Positions 22,898-31,291 of a stretch of 64,000 nt of DNA are shown in pieces. The position numbers were made by a program, and so were the translations under genes. Location: positions 1 through 64,000 of the forward strand of contig CAMDSH010000013.1 in assembly GCA_945907045.1 (NCBI GenBank), given 5' to 3'. The notes under the pieces were generated by a model. The model searched no databases and was not told the origin of the DNA. It saw only the letters and a program-made list of their open reading frames with translations. The number at the start of each line of letters is the position of its first letter. The stretch's first letter is position 1. The DNA is from Rhizobium sp. Q54. GTDB taxonomy: Bacteria; Pseudomonadota; Alphaproteobacteria; Rhizobiales; Xanthobacteraceae.

Positions 22898-23827
22898 ATG
22901 GCCAAATGCACCTTCAAGCAGTTTCAGGAAATGTATCCGAGCGACGCGGCCTGCCTCGCCAAGCTCATGGATGTGAACTACGGCGGCACCGAAATCACCT
23001 GTCCGGGCTGCGGCGTGGACTCGAAGTTTCACCCGCTCCAAAAGCGCCGGGCTTTCGTCTGCCAACTGTGCGGCCACCATGTCTATCCGGCGGCCGGGAC
23101 GATCTTCCACAAGTCGCCGACCAACCTGACCAAGTGGTTCTTCGTCATCTATTTGATGACCAGCACCCGGCACGGCGTTGCGGCGAAGGAGGTCGAGCGC
23201 CAGTTGGGCGTCACATACAAGTGCGCGTGGCGGATGTGCCACGAAATTCGCAAGCTCATGGCAAGCGCCGACTACAGCGGCCCGCTGGGCGGCAAGGGCA
23301 GGCACGTCGAGGCCGACGAAACGCTGGTCGGCGGACGGGCGCGCCGCCACGGCAAGGGCAAGGGTCGCCGCGCCAAAAAAACGGTCGTCATGGGCATGGT
23401 CGAGCGCGATGGCATGCTGCGCACTGGGCCAGTGCCAGACGACAAGACCTTCACGCTAGAGCCGATCATTCTCGAAAACGTGGTGCCCGATACCATTGTC
23501 ACCACGGACGGCCACACGTCCTATCAGAACCTTGGGCTGACCTATCAGCATGGCGTGGTGAAGCACTCGGAGAACGAGTACGTGCGTTACGATCACACTT
23601 TCCCTGATGGCAAGCTCCAGACCATCGTTCACCACACCAACACCATCGAGGGCCACTGGTCGCACTTCAAGCGGTCGATCAAGGGAACGCACGTCCATAT
23701 CTCGGCGAAGCATCTGTGGAAATATTGCGCGGAGTTTAATTTCCGTCGCAACTACCGCGTCTCGCATATGCTGATGTTCGACCGGCTGATCTCCGCGATG
23801 GCGCTGCCGCGCATTCAAGAAGCCTGA
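22898..23827 (+). CDS. IS1595-family (ISXO2-like) transposase
   Basis: N-terminal CPGC...CQLC zinc ribbon, VEADETLVGG, TTDGHTSY, HTNTIEGHWSHFKRSIKGTHVHIS; intact ORF with AGGGGA RBS. Confidence 0.93.
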   Translation: MAKCTFKQFQEMYPSDAACLAKLMDVNYGGTEITCPGCGVDSKFHPLQKRRAFVCQLCGHHVYPAAGTIFHKSPTNLTKWFFVIYLMTSTRHGVAAKEVERQLGVTYKCAWRMCHEIRKLMASADYSGPLGGKGRHVEADETLVGGRARRHGKGKGRRAKKTVVMGMVERDGMLRTGPVPDDKTFTLEPIILENVVPDTIVTTDGHTSYQNLGLTYQHGVVKHSENEYVRYDHTFPDGKLQTIVHHTNTIEGHWSHFKRSIKGTHVHISAKHLWKYCAEFNFRRNYRVSHMLMFDRLISAMALPRIQEA

Positions 23828-23894
23828 AACCCCCTCGGCAAGTGGGCTGATCGCCGGTGGAACGCACGGCGGCTTGAGCGACGACGCGGCTAGT

Positions 23895-24107
23895 TCATTG
23901 CTCGTCCGTGGCGTCGTCCGCTGGCATCTCGCCCTTGCCCCATGCCGCCTCATATTTGTCAGAGCCAACGGGCTTGCCGGTGCGTGGGCTGCTTATGGGC
24001 GGTACGTACTGAGGTCTGCGGGCCATCCGGTTGCCTTGCCGCATCGCGCGTTCCTGAGATGCCGAGAATGTGGTCTGACCGGGCATCGGTGTGTTGCCAT
24101 CTGCCAT
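23895..24107 (-). CDS. possible 70-aa transposon-borne hypothetical protein
   Basis: Last 70 codons of ORF 23895-24746, starting MADGNTPMPGQTTFSASQERAMRQGNRMARRPQ; the rest of that ORF is antisense to the 24165 gene. Confidence 0.4.
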   Translation of the reverse strand: MADGNTPMPGQTTFSASQERAMRQGNRMARRPQYVPPISSPRTGKPVGSDKYEAAWGKGEMPADDATDEQ

Positions 24108-24164
24108 GATCTTGTTTCCCTGCTGGCAAGGCCTTAGCCTCGACGCGGGTCGAGGGGCCGTGCT

Positions 24165-25175
24165 GTGAGTGCGAGCGCGAACAACTGCGTGCTGACCGAA
24201 TGCCCGAAATTCACGGTCGCAAAATATCTTCATCAGCTTCAGCAGGGACTTCCGCGTGTCCCGCCAATTCCAGATCGCGCATTGAAGGCGCTGCATAAAA
24301 CGCGCGATTACGAAGGGATGGTCGCGCTCGTCAAGAAAACGATGAACATCGAAGTTCGGCTCATCGTGGGATGGGTTAACAGCGGCGGACCGCCGGAAAT
24401 GGCGAATGCGCCGGCGTGGATTCGAATGCCGGAGGACATGCCACTTTACGGCACCAAGGCGTTCCGCGAATTGAAGCTCACGATGTACATCCGAAAGTCG
24501 TTTCTCGACGAAAGCACCTACGACCAAATCGCGATCATGGTGGCGCACGAGCTGTCGCATGTCGTGCTGAATTCCATCAAGCACTCGTTGCGCGGCTGCG
24601 AGAAGGCCGTCGATCTGACCGCCATGCTGCTTGGATTCAGCCGCCTCTATGAAGCGGCTTCCCATACGCACAAGCGCTACGGCAATACCATAACGCATCG
24701 TCAGATCGGCTATCTGGCCCATCAGGAAGTGCGTGATGCAGACCAAATCCTCACGCCACCGCGTATGCGCAGGGCTCGCACGCTACGAGCAACGGTGAGG
24801 GCTTACTTGGCGCCTCTACTTTCTATCGGAGGGGTGATTGCGTTGGTAGGCGGAATTCAGATTTACGACAAATGGCAATTGCATCAGAAGCTGCTGGCGG
24901 AACAGGTCGAAGTACAGCAGCAGATTCCAAAACAGCTTAACTACCGCACGACCCATGTAGGCGTGTTGGTCGGATTCACAAGCTTGACCAATCTCTACAA
25001 GGTGGCGGCACCTAAAAGTGAGATTGATTTGGTCGCGCTTGAGGCACGACTTCGCAATAATTCATGCACGGGCCACAAGAAGGCGATGATTAGGGAAGGC
25101 GCGACGTACAATTATGAGTATCGGGATACGTCTGGCGATCTCATCGGCAGATTTGAAATCGCCTCCTGTCCTTAA
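24165..25175 (+). CDS. transposon-borne membrane metallopeptidase-like protein (HExxH gluzincin type)
   Basis: IMVAHELSHVVLN...CEKAVDLTAM; one TM segment YLAPLLSIGGVIALVGGIQIY; C-terminal domain with a Cys pair. Confidence 0.7.
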   Translation: MSASANNCVLTECPKFTVAKYLHQLQQGLPRVPPIPDRALKALHKTRDYEGMVALVKKTMNIEVRLIVGWVNSGGPPEMANAPAWIRMPEDMPLYGTKAFRELKLTMYIRKSFLDESTYDQIAIMVAHELSHVVLNSIKHSLRGCEKAVDLTAMLLGFSRLYEAASHTHKRYGNTITHRQIGYLAHQEVRDADQILTPPRMRRARTLRATVRAYLAPLLSIGGVIALVGGIQIYDKWQLHQKLLAEQVEVQQQIPKQLNYRTTHVGVLVGFTSLTNLYKVAAPKSEIDLVALEARLRNNSCTGHKKAMIREGATYNYEYRDTSGDLIGRFEIASCP

Positions 25176-26281
25176 TCTTTCTCCTTCTTCTTTGCCGCTA
25201 TGTCCACAAGGCGTTTGAAGTCTTGCAGATGGTCGGGATTCGCGTCGGTATCCGTGTCCGGTTCGACCGACTCGGCACGGGGACGGCGAAGCCATTGTTC
25301 CTCGCGCTCATCGTCTCGTTTCTTTCGGGCCATTTCAAAGACCTCCAAATTCAACAGATCGGTGATGCGCCACGCGGGGGCGACTATCGTCATCCCGCTT
25401 TGAATTAGCAGCCTATCGCCCTCCTTAATAGGATCGCCAGCGCGCTCCGCACGCTTTTTCTGTCTCCGAACGCGAACCTCGACAGGGTCCCAAAACTGTC
25501 CGCAGTGGAGGCCCAGAAAACCCAGAAAGTGATCGTTGCGTCGGCCTATTTGGAATATCCCTTCTCCTCGTTGCGCCATGTTCCAGTCTTCAGGGATGGT
25601 CGTCAGGTCGGAACTCGGCACTCGATAAACAAAGACCGGCGACCCGGAATATCCAGATCGTGAGCGCATGTCGACCACGTGCGATGGCAAACGTGCGCCG
25701 GTTTCCAATTCAATTGGAGCCGCATCGTTGGCAAGGACGCTGAGGTTGCCGAATCTTACGCTCGGTACGTTGCGGTCGCCGCCGTGGTGGCTGGAAAACA
25801 GCCCGCACATGAACACGTCTTCGCCGGGACCGATTTCAAAGCCGTCGATCGCGGCTTTCGAGACAAAGCCATCCTCGTTGTTATGGGTCACCTGGTCATG
25901 ACCCGGCCTGAGACGGTAATCGAGGTCGGCCGCGGCAATGTCGTCGCCCTCAGGGAGGAATTCCCAATCCTCAGGGCCGAGATCGATGAATCGGGTGCCG
26001 CCGTCTGCCGTGTTGAGCCGGATGATCGAGGCGCCGAGCGCGCAGGCGACATGCTTGTTGGTGACGGCGTAATAATGCAGCTCACCAGCCAATTGGCCCG
26101 ATTCGCGGGCAATCAGAACGCCGGTGCCATGCGGGCCAGTGATCGCAGCGGTCTTGGGGTCCTTGCGGAACAGATAGAACACGCTGCGCTCTATCGTCCG
26201 CGCGATTTTGGGCATGTCGCCTCGATACCGCGCCATGTCGCGGTAATCGACTTCATCGGTTTTCCAGCGCCGCGCCAACAT
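25172..26281 (-). CDS. transposon-borne trypsin-like serine protease (start may be internal, e.g. 26212)
   Basis: GTGVLI, VTNKHVACAL (His), DDIAAADLDYRL (Asp), SGYSGSPVFVY (Ser) arranged like a chymotrypsin-fold protease. Confidence 0.75.
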   Translation of the reverse strand: MLARRWKTDEVDYRDMARYRGDMPKIARTIERSVFYLFRKDPKTAAITGPHGTGVLIARESGQLAGELHYYAVTNKHVACALGASIIRLNTADGGTRFIDLGPEDWEFLPEGDDIAAADLDYRLRPGHDQVTHNNEDGFVSKAAIDGFEIGPGEDVFMCGLFSSHHGGDRNVPSVRFGNLSVLANDAAPIELETGARLPSHVVDMRSRSGYSGSPVFVYRVPSSDLTTIPEDWNMAQRGEGIFQIGRRNDHFLGFLGLHCGQFWDPVEVRVRRQKKRAERAGDPIKEGDRLLIQSGMTIVAPAWRITDLLNLEVFEMARKKRDDEREEQWLRRPRAESVEPDTDTDANPDHLQDFKRLVDIAAKKKEKD

Positions 26282-26292
26282 GGTTCAACCGC

Positions 26293-26311
26293 TAAATGCT
26301 GTCAAGGGATA
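26293..26311. repeat. right terminal inverted repeat core
   Basis: TAAATGCTGTCAAGGGATA, exact reverse complement of 22834-22852. Confidence 0.9.
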
Positions 26312-26317
26312 TACGGG

Positions 26318-26325
26318 AAAGTTTG
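26318..26325. repeat. right 8-bp target-site duplication AAAGTTTG
   Basis: Matches 22820-22827. Confidence 0.85.
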
Positions 26326-26331
26326 ACAAAA

Positions 26332-26346
26332 GAACAAATAAAGAAC
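26332..26346. promoter_or_regulatory. LexA (SOS) box GAAC-N7-GAAC
   Basis: GAACAAATAAAGAAC, the alphaproteobacterial LexA direct-repeat operator. Confidence 0.8.
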
Positions 26347-26349
26347 AAT

Positions 26350-26364
26350 GTTCTCTTCTTGTTC
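26350..26364. promoter_or_regulatory. second LexA (SOS) box GTTC-N7-GTTC
   Basis: GTTCTCTTCTTGTTC, 3 nt after the first box and in opposite orientation. Confidence 0.8.
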
Positions 26365-26378
26365 TAGAGGAGATTCTC

Positions 26379-26477
26379 ATGGTTCGAGCAGTTGTTCACG
26401 AGGCCGCCGCACTCACGTCTCTGGCGTTGTTTGTCGGCATGATTGCGATCTGGGCGCAGGTGATCTGTGCGATTTGA
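26379..26477 (+). CDS. 32-aa single-TM micropeptide, candidate SOS-induced membrane protein
   Basis: MVRAVVHEAAALTSLALFVGMIAIWAQVICAI, AGGAG RBS 26367-26371, directly downstream of two LexA boxes. Confidence 0.65.
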   Translation: MVRAVVHEAAALTSLALFVGMIAIWAQVICAI

Positions 26478-26608
26478 TCGCCGACGAAATCGGGCGCGGG
26501 CGCGCCCGCCGCCCTGGGGATAAGCGGCATAGCGCCGCCACCAGGGCGGATGACGGTGGACAGGGCCTGCCGCGATCCGCACGATTGACCCAAAAGGATT
26601 CGCCCACC

Positions 26609-29600
26609 TTGGCCGCCGATCTCAATTTCGTGCACTTGCACGTGCACTCATCCTATTCGCTGCTTGAAGGCGCGATCACGATTGCGCGCCTCGCAGAGCT
26701 TGCCAAGGCCGACAAGCAGCCGGCGCTGGCGCTCACCGACACCGACAACATGTTCGGTGCGCTCGAATTCTCCGACAAGATGGCGTTAGCGGGCATCCAG
26801 CCGATCGTCGGCTGCGCGCTCGCCATCGATTTCGCCGACCACGATCAGCAGCGCACCGTCAACGCAACGTATCCGCGCATCGTGCTGCTGGCGGCGCGCG
26901 AGACCGGTTACCGCAGCCTGATGCGGCTCAATTCACGCGCGTTTCAGGAAACGCCGTCGAACGAGCCGCCGCATCTCAAACTCGAATGGCTCGACGGCGA
27001 GACCGAAGGGATCATCGCGCTCACCGGCGGCCCCGGCGGGCCGCTCGACATGGCGATTGCCGCGGGGCAGAGCCATCTCGCCGCCACGCGCTGCGAGACA
27101 CTGCTGAAATTGTTCGGCGACCGGCTTTATATAGAGTTGCAGCGCCACGGCACGCCCGCGGAAAAGATCGCCGAACCGGTGCTGCTCGATCTCGCCTACG
27201 GCAAGAACATCGCCATCGTCGCCACTAACGAGCCGTTCTTCGCAGCCGTTGAGGATCACGAAGCGCACGACGCGCTGATCTGCATCGCGGAGGGCCGTCT
27301 GGTCGCGGAGACTGACCGGCGCCAGCTCACGCCGGAACACCGCTTCAAGACCCGCGCCGAGATGACGGCGCTTTTTGCCGATCTGCCGGAGGCGCTGGCC
27401 GCCACGGTGGAAATCACCGAGCGCTGCGCGTTCCGCCCGCTCACGCATGAACCCATCCTGCCGCGCTTTTCCGTCGGCGAGGGCAAGGCGGCGGTGGACG
27501 AGGGCGCGGAGCTTCGCAAGAGCGCGCAAGCCGGATTGGAGCGCCGCATCTCAGCACTCGGGCTCGCGCCCGGACACACAATTGAAGAATACCGCGAGCG
27601 GCTGACGTTCGAACTCGGCGTCATCGTGGACATGAAATATCCCGGCTACTTCCTCATCGTCGCCGACTTCATTCAATGGGCGAAAAAACAGGGAATTCCG
27701 GTCGGGCCGGGGCGCGGTTCGGGCGCGGGTTCGCTGGTTTCCTACGCGCTCACCATCACCGATCTCGATCCGATCCGCTTTGGTTTGCTGTTCGAGCGCT
27801 TCCTCAATCCCGAGCGCGTGTCGATGCCGGACTTCGACATCGACTTCTGTCAGGACCGGCGCGACGAAGTCATCCGCTACGTGCAGGAGCGTTACGGGCG
27901 CGATCAGGTCGCGCAGATCATCACCTTCGGCACGCTGCAGGCGCGCGGTGTGCTGCGCGACGTCGGCCGCGTGTTGCAAATGCCGTACGGGCAGGTCGAC
28001 AAACTTTGCAAACTGGTGCCGCAGAACCCCGCCAATCCGGTCACGCTCACGCGCGCCATCGAGGATGAGCCGCGCCTGCAAGCCGAGGCCGACCGCGATC
28101 CGGTGGTCAAACGCGCTTTTGCGATCGCCAAAAAACTCGAAGGGCTTACCCGTCACGCCTCGACACACGCCGCCGGCATCGTCATCGGCGACCGCGCGCT
28201 GAGCGAACTTGTGCCCCTTTATCGCGATCCGAAATCCGACATGCCGGTCACCCAGTTCAACATGAAATGGGTGGAGCAGGCGGGGCTGGTGAAGTTCGAC
28301 TTCCTCGGCCTCAAAACGCTCACGGTGCTGGAAACGGCTGTGAAGCTGCTGCGCCAGCGCAACATCGAAATCGATCTCGCCACCATCCCGCTCGACGATA
28401 AAAAAACCTACGAGCTGCTCTCGCGCGCTGAAGCGGTGGGTATCTTCCAACTGGAAAGTCAGGGCATGCGGCGCGCGCTGCTCGACATGCGGCCCGACCG
28501 TTTCGAGGACATCGTCGCATTGGTCGCGCTCTACCGTCCGGGTCCGATGGCGAACATCCCGACATATTGCGCGCGCAAGCACGACATGGAGAAGCCGGAC
28601 TACATCCACCCCAAGCTCGAGCCGATTTTGCGCGAGACCTTCGGCGTCATCGTCTATCAGGAACAGGTGATGCAGGCCGCGCAGATTCTCGCCGGCTTCA
28701 CGCTCGGACAAGCAGACCTGTTGCGCCGCGCGATGGGCAAGAAAATCCGCAGCGAGATGCGCGCGCAGCGCAACCATTTTGTCGATGGCGCGGTGAAGAA
28801 CAATATTGAGCGCTCGCAGGCCGATGCGATCTTCGATCTGCTCGAGCGTTTTGCCGAATACGGCTTCAACAAGAGCCACGCGGCGGCTTACGCGCTCGTC
28901 GCCTATCAGACCGCCTACATGAAGGCGACCTATCCGGTCGAATTCCTGGCGGCGACCATGACGCTCGACATGGGCAACACCGACAAGCTCGCGGAATTCC
29001 GCGCCGAAGCCGAGCGGCTCGGCATCCGGCTCGATCCGCCCTCGGTCAATCGCTCCGGAGGGGCTTTCCATGTGGAAGGCAACACAATCCTCTACGCGCT
29101 CGGTGCGCTTAAAGGTGTCGGTTCACAGGCGGTCGAATCCATCGTCGCCGCGCGCGGAGAAAAGAAATTCACCGAGCTGGCTGATTTTGCCGCCCGCATC
29201 AATCCGCGCGCCGTCAACAAGCGCGTGCTGGAAAGTCTCGCCGCCTCCGGTGCCTTCGATGAGATGGAGAAAAATCGAGCGCGCGCCTTCGCTGCCGTCG
29301 ATATCATCATGGGCCGTGCGCAACGCGCGCACGACACCGCGACGGTGGGCCAGAACGAATTATTCGGCGGCGGTGCAACGCGCGAGCCGCTGCCGCTTCC
29401 CAACATTGAGCCCTGGCAAGCGGCGGAGCGGCTCCGTCACGAATACGAAGCCATCGGATTTTTCCTCACCGGCCATCCGCTCGACGATTACGCGGCGACC
29501 CTGAAGCGCCTGAAAGTGCAGCCGTGGGCCGAGTTCGCCAACGCGGTGAAGGCGGGCGCCACTGCGGGCCGCGTCGCCGGCACTGTTGTCGCGCGCACCG

Positions 29601-30037
29601 AGCGCCGCACGCGCATGGGCAGCAAGATGGGCATCATCGGACTTTCCGATCCCACCGGCCATTACGAGGCGGTGATTTTCGCCGAAGGTCTCGCCGAGCA
29701 TCGCGATCTTTTAGAACCCGGCACGGCGGTGCTGTTGTTCCTCTCGGCCGAGGTGCAGGGCGACGAAGTGCGCGCGCGCATCCAGTCGGTCGAGCCGCTC
29801 GATGAAGCCGCGAAGAAGATGCAGGCGAACCTGCGCATCCACCTCAAGAGCGACACGCCGCTCGACAGCATCGCCAAGCGGCTGGAGCCGCGCGGCGAGG
29901 GCGAGGTCACGCTGGTGCTGCAGCTTGCCGATGGCGGGGAGGCCGAGGTCAAATTGCCCGGCCGTTTCAAGGTCTCGCCGCAGATCGCGGGCGCCATCAA
30001 GGCGGTTCCGGGCGTGATGCAGGTCGAAGCGGTCTAA
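26609..30037 (+). CDS. dnaE: DNA polymerase III subunit alpha (likely TTG start)
   Basis: PHP domain FVHLHVHSSYSLLEGA, PDFDIDFCQDRRDEVI, GRGSGAGSLVSYAL; AAAGGA upstream of TTG 26609. Confidence 0.93.
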   Translation: MAADLNFVHLHVHSSYSLLEGAITIARLAELAKADKQPALALTDTDNMFGALEFSDKMALAGIQPIVGCALAIDFADHDQQRTVNATYPRIVLLAARETGYRSLMRLNSRAFQETPSNEPPHLKLEWLDGETEGIIALTGGPGGPLDMAIAAGQSHLAATRCETLLKLFGDRLYIELQRHGTPAEKIAEPVLLDLAYGKNIAIVATNEPFFAAVEDHEAHDALICIAEGRLVAETDRRQLTPEHRFKTRAEMTALFADLPEALAATVEITERCAFRPLTHEPILPRFSVGEGKAAVDEGAELRKSAQAGLERRISALGLAPGHTIEEYRERLTFELGVIVDMKYPGYFLIVADFIQWAKKQGIPVGPGRGSGAGSLVSYALTITDLDPIRFGLLFERFLNPERVSMPDFDIDFCQDRRDEVIRYVQERYGRDQVAQIITFGTLQARGVLRDVGRVLQMPYGQVDKLCKLVPQNPANPVTLTRAIEDEPRLQAEADRDPVVKRAFAIAKKLEGLTRHASTHAAGIVIGDRALSELVPLYRDPKSDMPVTQFNMKWVEQAGLVKFDFLGLKTLTVLETAVKLLRQRNIEIDLATIPLDDKKTYELLSRAEAVGIFQLESQGMRRALLDMRPDRFEDIVALVALYRPGPMANIPTYCARKHDMEKPDYIHPKLEPILRETFGVIVYQEQVMQAAQILAGFTLGQADLLRRAMGKKIRSEMRAQRNHFVDGAVKNNIERSQADAIFDLLERFAEYGFNKSHAAAYALVAYQTAYMKATYPVEFLAATMTLDMGNTDKLAEFRAEAERLGIRLDPPSVNRSGGAFHVEGNTILYALGALKGVGSQAVESIVAARGEKKFTELADFAARINPRAVNKRVLESLAASGAFDEMEKNRARAFAAVDIIMGRAQRAHDTATVGQNELFGGGATREPLPLPNIEPWQAAERLRHEYEAIGFFLTGHPLDDYAATLKRLKVQPWAEFANAVKAGATAGRVAGTVVARTERRTRMGSKMGIIGLSDPTGHYEAVIFAEGLAEHRDLLEPGTAVLLFLSAEVQGDEVRARIQSVEPLDEAAKKMQANLRIHLKSDTPLDSIAKRLEPRGEGEVTLVLQLADGGEAEVKLPGRFKVSPQIAGAIKAVPGVMQVEAV

Positions 30038-30230
30038 ATCGGCCTTAACAGGCTCATTTTTAAGCTCGTTTGGCTTGCTTACCCCATCCCACCCCGCTAT
30101 ATGCACGCCATCTCTCACGCGGACCTTGGCCGTTAAAAGCCGTCCGGTGGCTCCTTCATCCTTCGGGAAATCCTTCCCAAAGAAATGATCGAAGCTCACG
30201 GGTCCGCGGCGGATCAACCGGAGAACGAAA

Positions 30231-31235
30231 ATGGCGCTGCCCGATTACAGCATGCGCCAGCTGCTTGAAGCTGGCGTGCACTTTGGCCATCAGGCCCACC
30301 GTTGGAACCCGAAGATGGGTACGTACATCTTCGGCACCCGCAACAACATTCACATCGTCGATCTCGCCCAGACCGTGCCGATGCTTCATCGCGCGTTGCA
30401 GGCGGTGAGCGACACCGTCGCCAAGGGCGGACGCATTCTGTTCGTCGGCACCAAGCGCCAGGCGCAGGACGCCATCGCCGTCGCGGCCAAAAGCTGCGCG
30501 CAGTATTACGTCAATTCGCGCTGGCTCGGTGGCACGCTGACCAACTGGAAGACCATCTCCGGTTCGATCTCGCGGCTGCGAAAGCTCGATGAAATGCTCT
30601 CGTCGGGCGATGCCGGCGGTTACACCAAGAAAGAGCGCCTCACCATGCAGCGCGAGCGCGACAAGCTCGACCGCTCGCTGGGCGGCATCAAGGACATGGG
30701 CGGATTGCCCGACCTGGTGTTCGTGATCGACACCAACAAGGAAGACATCGCGATCAAGGAAGCCCGCCGTCTTAACATTCCGGTGGCAGCGATTGTCGAC
30801 ACCAATTGCGATCCGGCCGGCATCACTTACGTGGTTCCCGGCAACGATGACGCCAGCCGCGCCGTCTCGATGTATTGCGATCTCATCGCCAAGGCCGCCA
30901 TCGACGGCATCTCGCGCGCGCAAGGCGAGATGGGCGCCGATGCGGGCGCTGCACACAAGCCGATCATCCAGGACGTGCCGGTGGTGCCTGCCGCCAATGT
31001 GCTCGGCTTCGAGCCGTTGTCCGGCCCGCGCGGCGTGGTCGACGACCTGAAGAAACTCACGGGCGTCTCGCCGGCGATCGAAAAGCAGCTCAACGATCTC
31101 GGCATCTTCCATTACTGGCAGATCGCCGAACTCAGCGGCACCGCCGCCCACAATATCGGCGAAGAGGTCGGCTTGCCCGGCCGCGTCGATGGCTGGGTCG
31201 CGCAGGCCAAGGGATTCACCGCCGAGGCGGAGTGA
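30231..31235 (+). CDS. rpsB: 30S ribosomal protein S2 (C-terminally extended)
   Basis: [22 protein letters not shown], extra C-terminal helix-hairpin-like domain ([31 protein letters not shown]). Confidence 0.97.
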   Translation: MALPDYSMRQLLEAGVHFGHQAHRWNPKMGTYIFGTRNNIHIVDLAQTVPMLHRALQAVSDTVAKGGRILFVGTKRQAQDAIAVAAKSCAQYYVNSRWLGGTLTNWKTISGSISRLRKLDEMLSSGDAGGYTKKERLTMQRERDKLDRSLGGIKDMGGLPDLVFVIDTNKEDIAIKEARRLNIPVAAIVDTNCDPAGITYVVPGNDDASRAVSMYCDLIAKAAIDGISRAQGEMGADAGAAHKPIIQDVPVVPAANVLGFEPLSGPRGVVDDLKKLTGVSPAIEKQLNDLGIFHYWQIAELSGTAAHNIGEEVGLPGRVDGWVAQAKGFTAEAE

Positions 31236-31260
31236 CACGCGGGCACACCCGCGTGATTTT
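31236..31260 (+). terminator. hairpin plus T-run between rpsB and tsf (terminator/attenuator)
   Basis: CACGCGGG-CACA-CCCGCGTG perfect 8-bp stem followed by ATTTTT. Confidence 0.65.
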
Positions 31261-31291
31261 TCGCTCCGTTGTTCGCGACAGGACTTAATCG

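Larger units (their letters stand above)
22828..26317. mobile_element. IS1595-family transposon (about 3.49 kb) with protease passenger genes
   Basis: Transposase 22898-23827; inverted repeats 22834-22852 and 26293-26311 (19/19: TATCCCTTGACAGCATTTA; 21/25 over full ends); 8-bp TSD. Confidence 0.9.

Noticed and set aside
24108-24746. N-terminal part of minus-strand ORF 23895-24746
   Set aside because: Antisense to the metallopeptidase gene; only the last 70 codons after 24107 could be a separate gene.
26280-26378. Upstream extension of the micropeptide ORF (26280-26477)
   Set aside because: Would begin inside the transposon and translate through the terminal repeat and LexA boxes; ATG 26379 has the RBS.
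26348-26608. 5' extension of the dnaE ORF
   Set aside because: Encodes low-complexity Ser/Arg/Gly sequence unlike DnaE, starts in the LexA-box region and overlaps the micropeptide frame; the DnaE PHP domain starts just after TTG 26609.
27551-29071. 506-aa minus-strand ORF opposite dnaE
   Set aside because: Antisense artefact of GC-rich codon usage.
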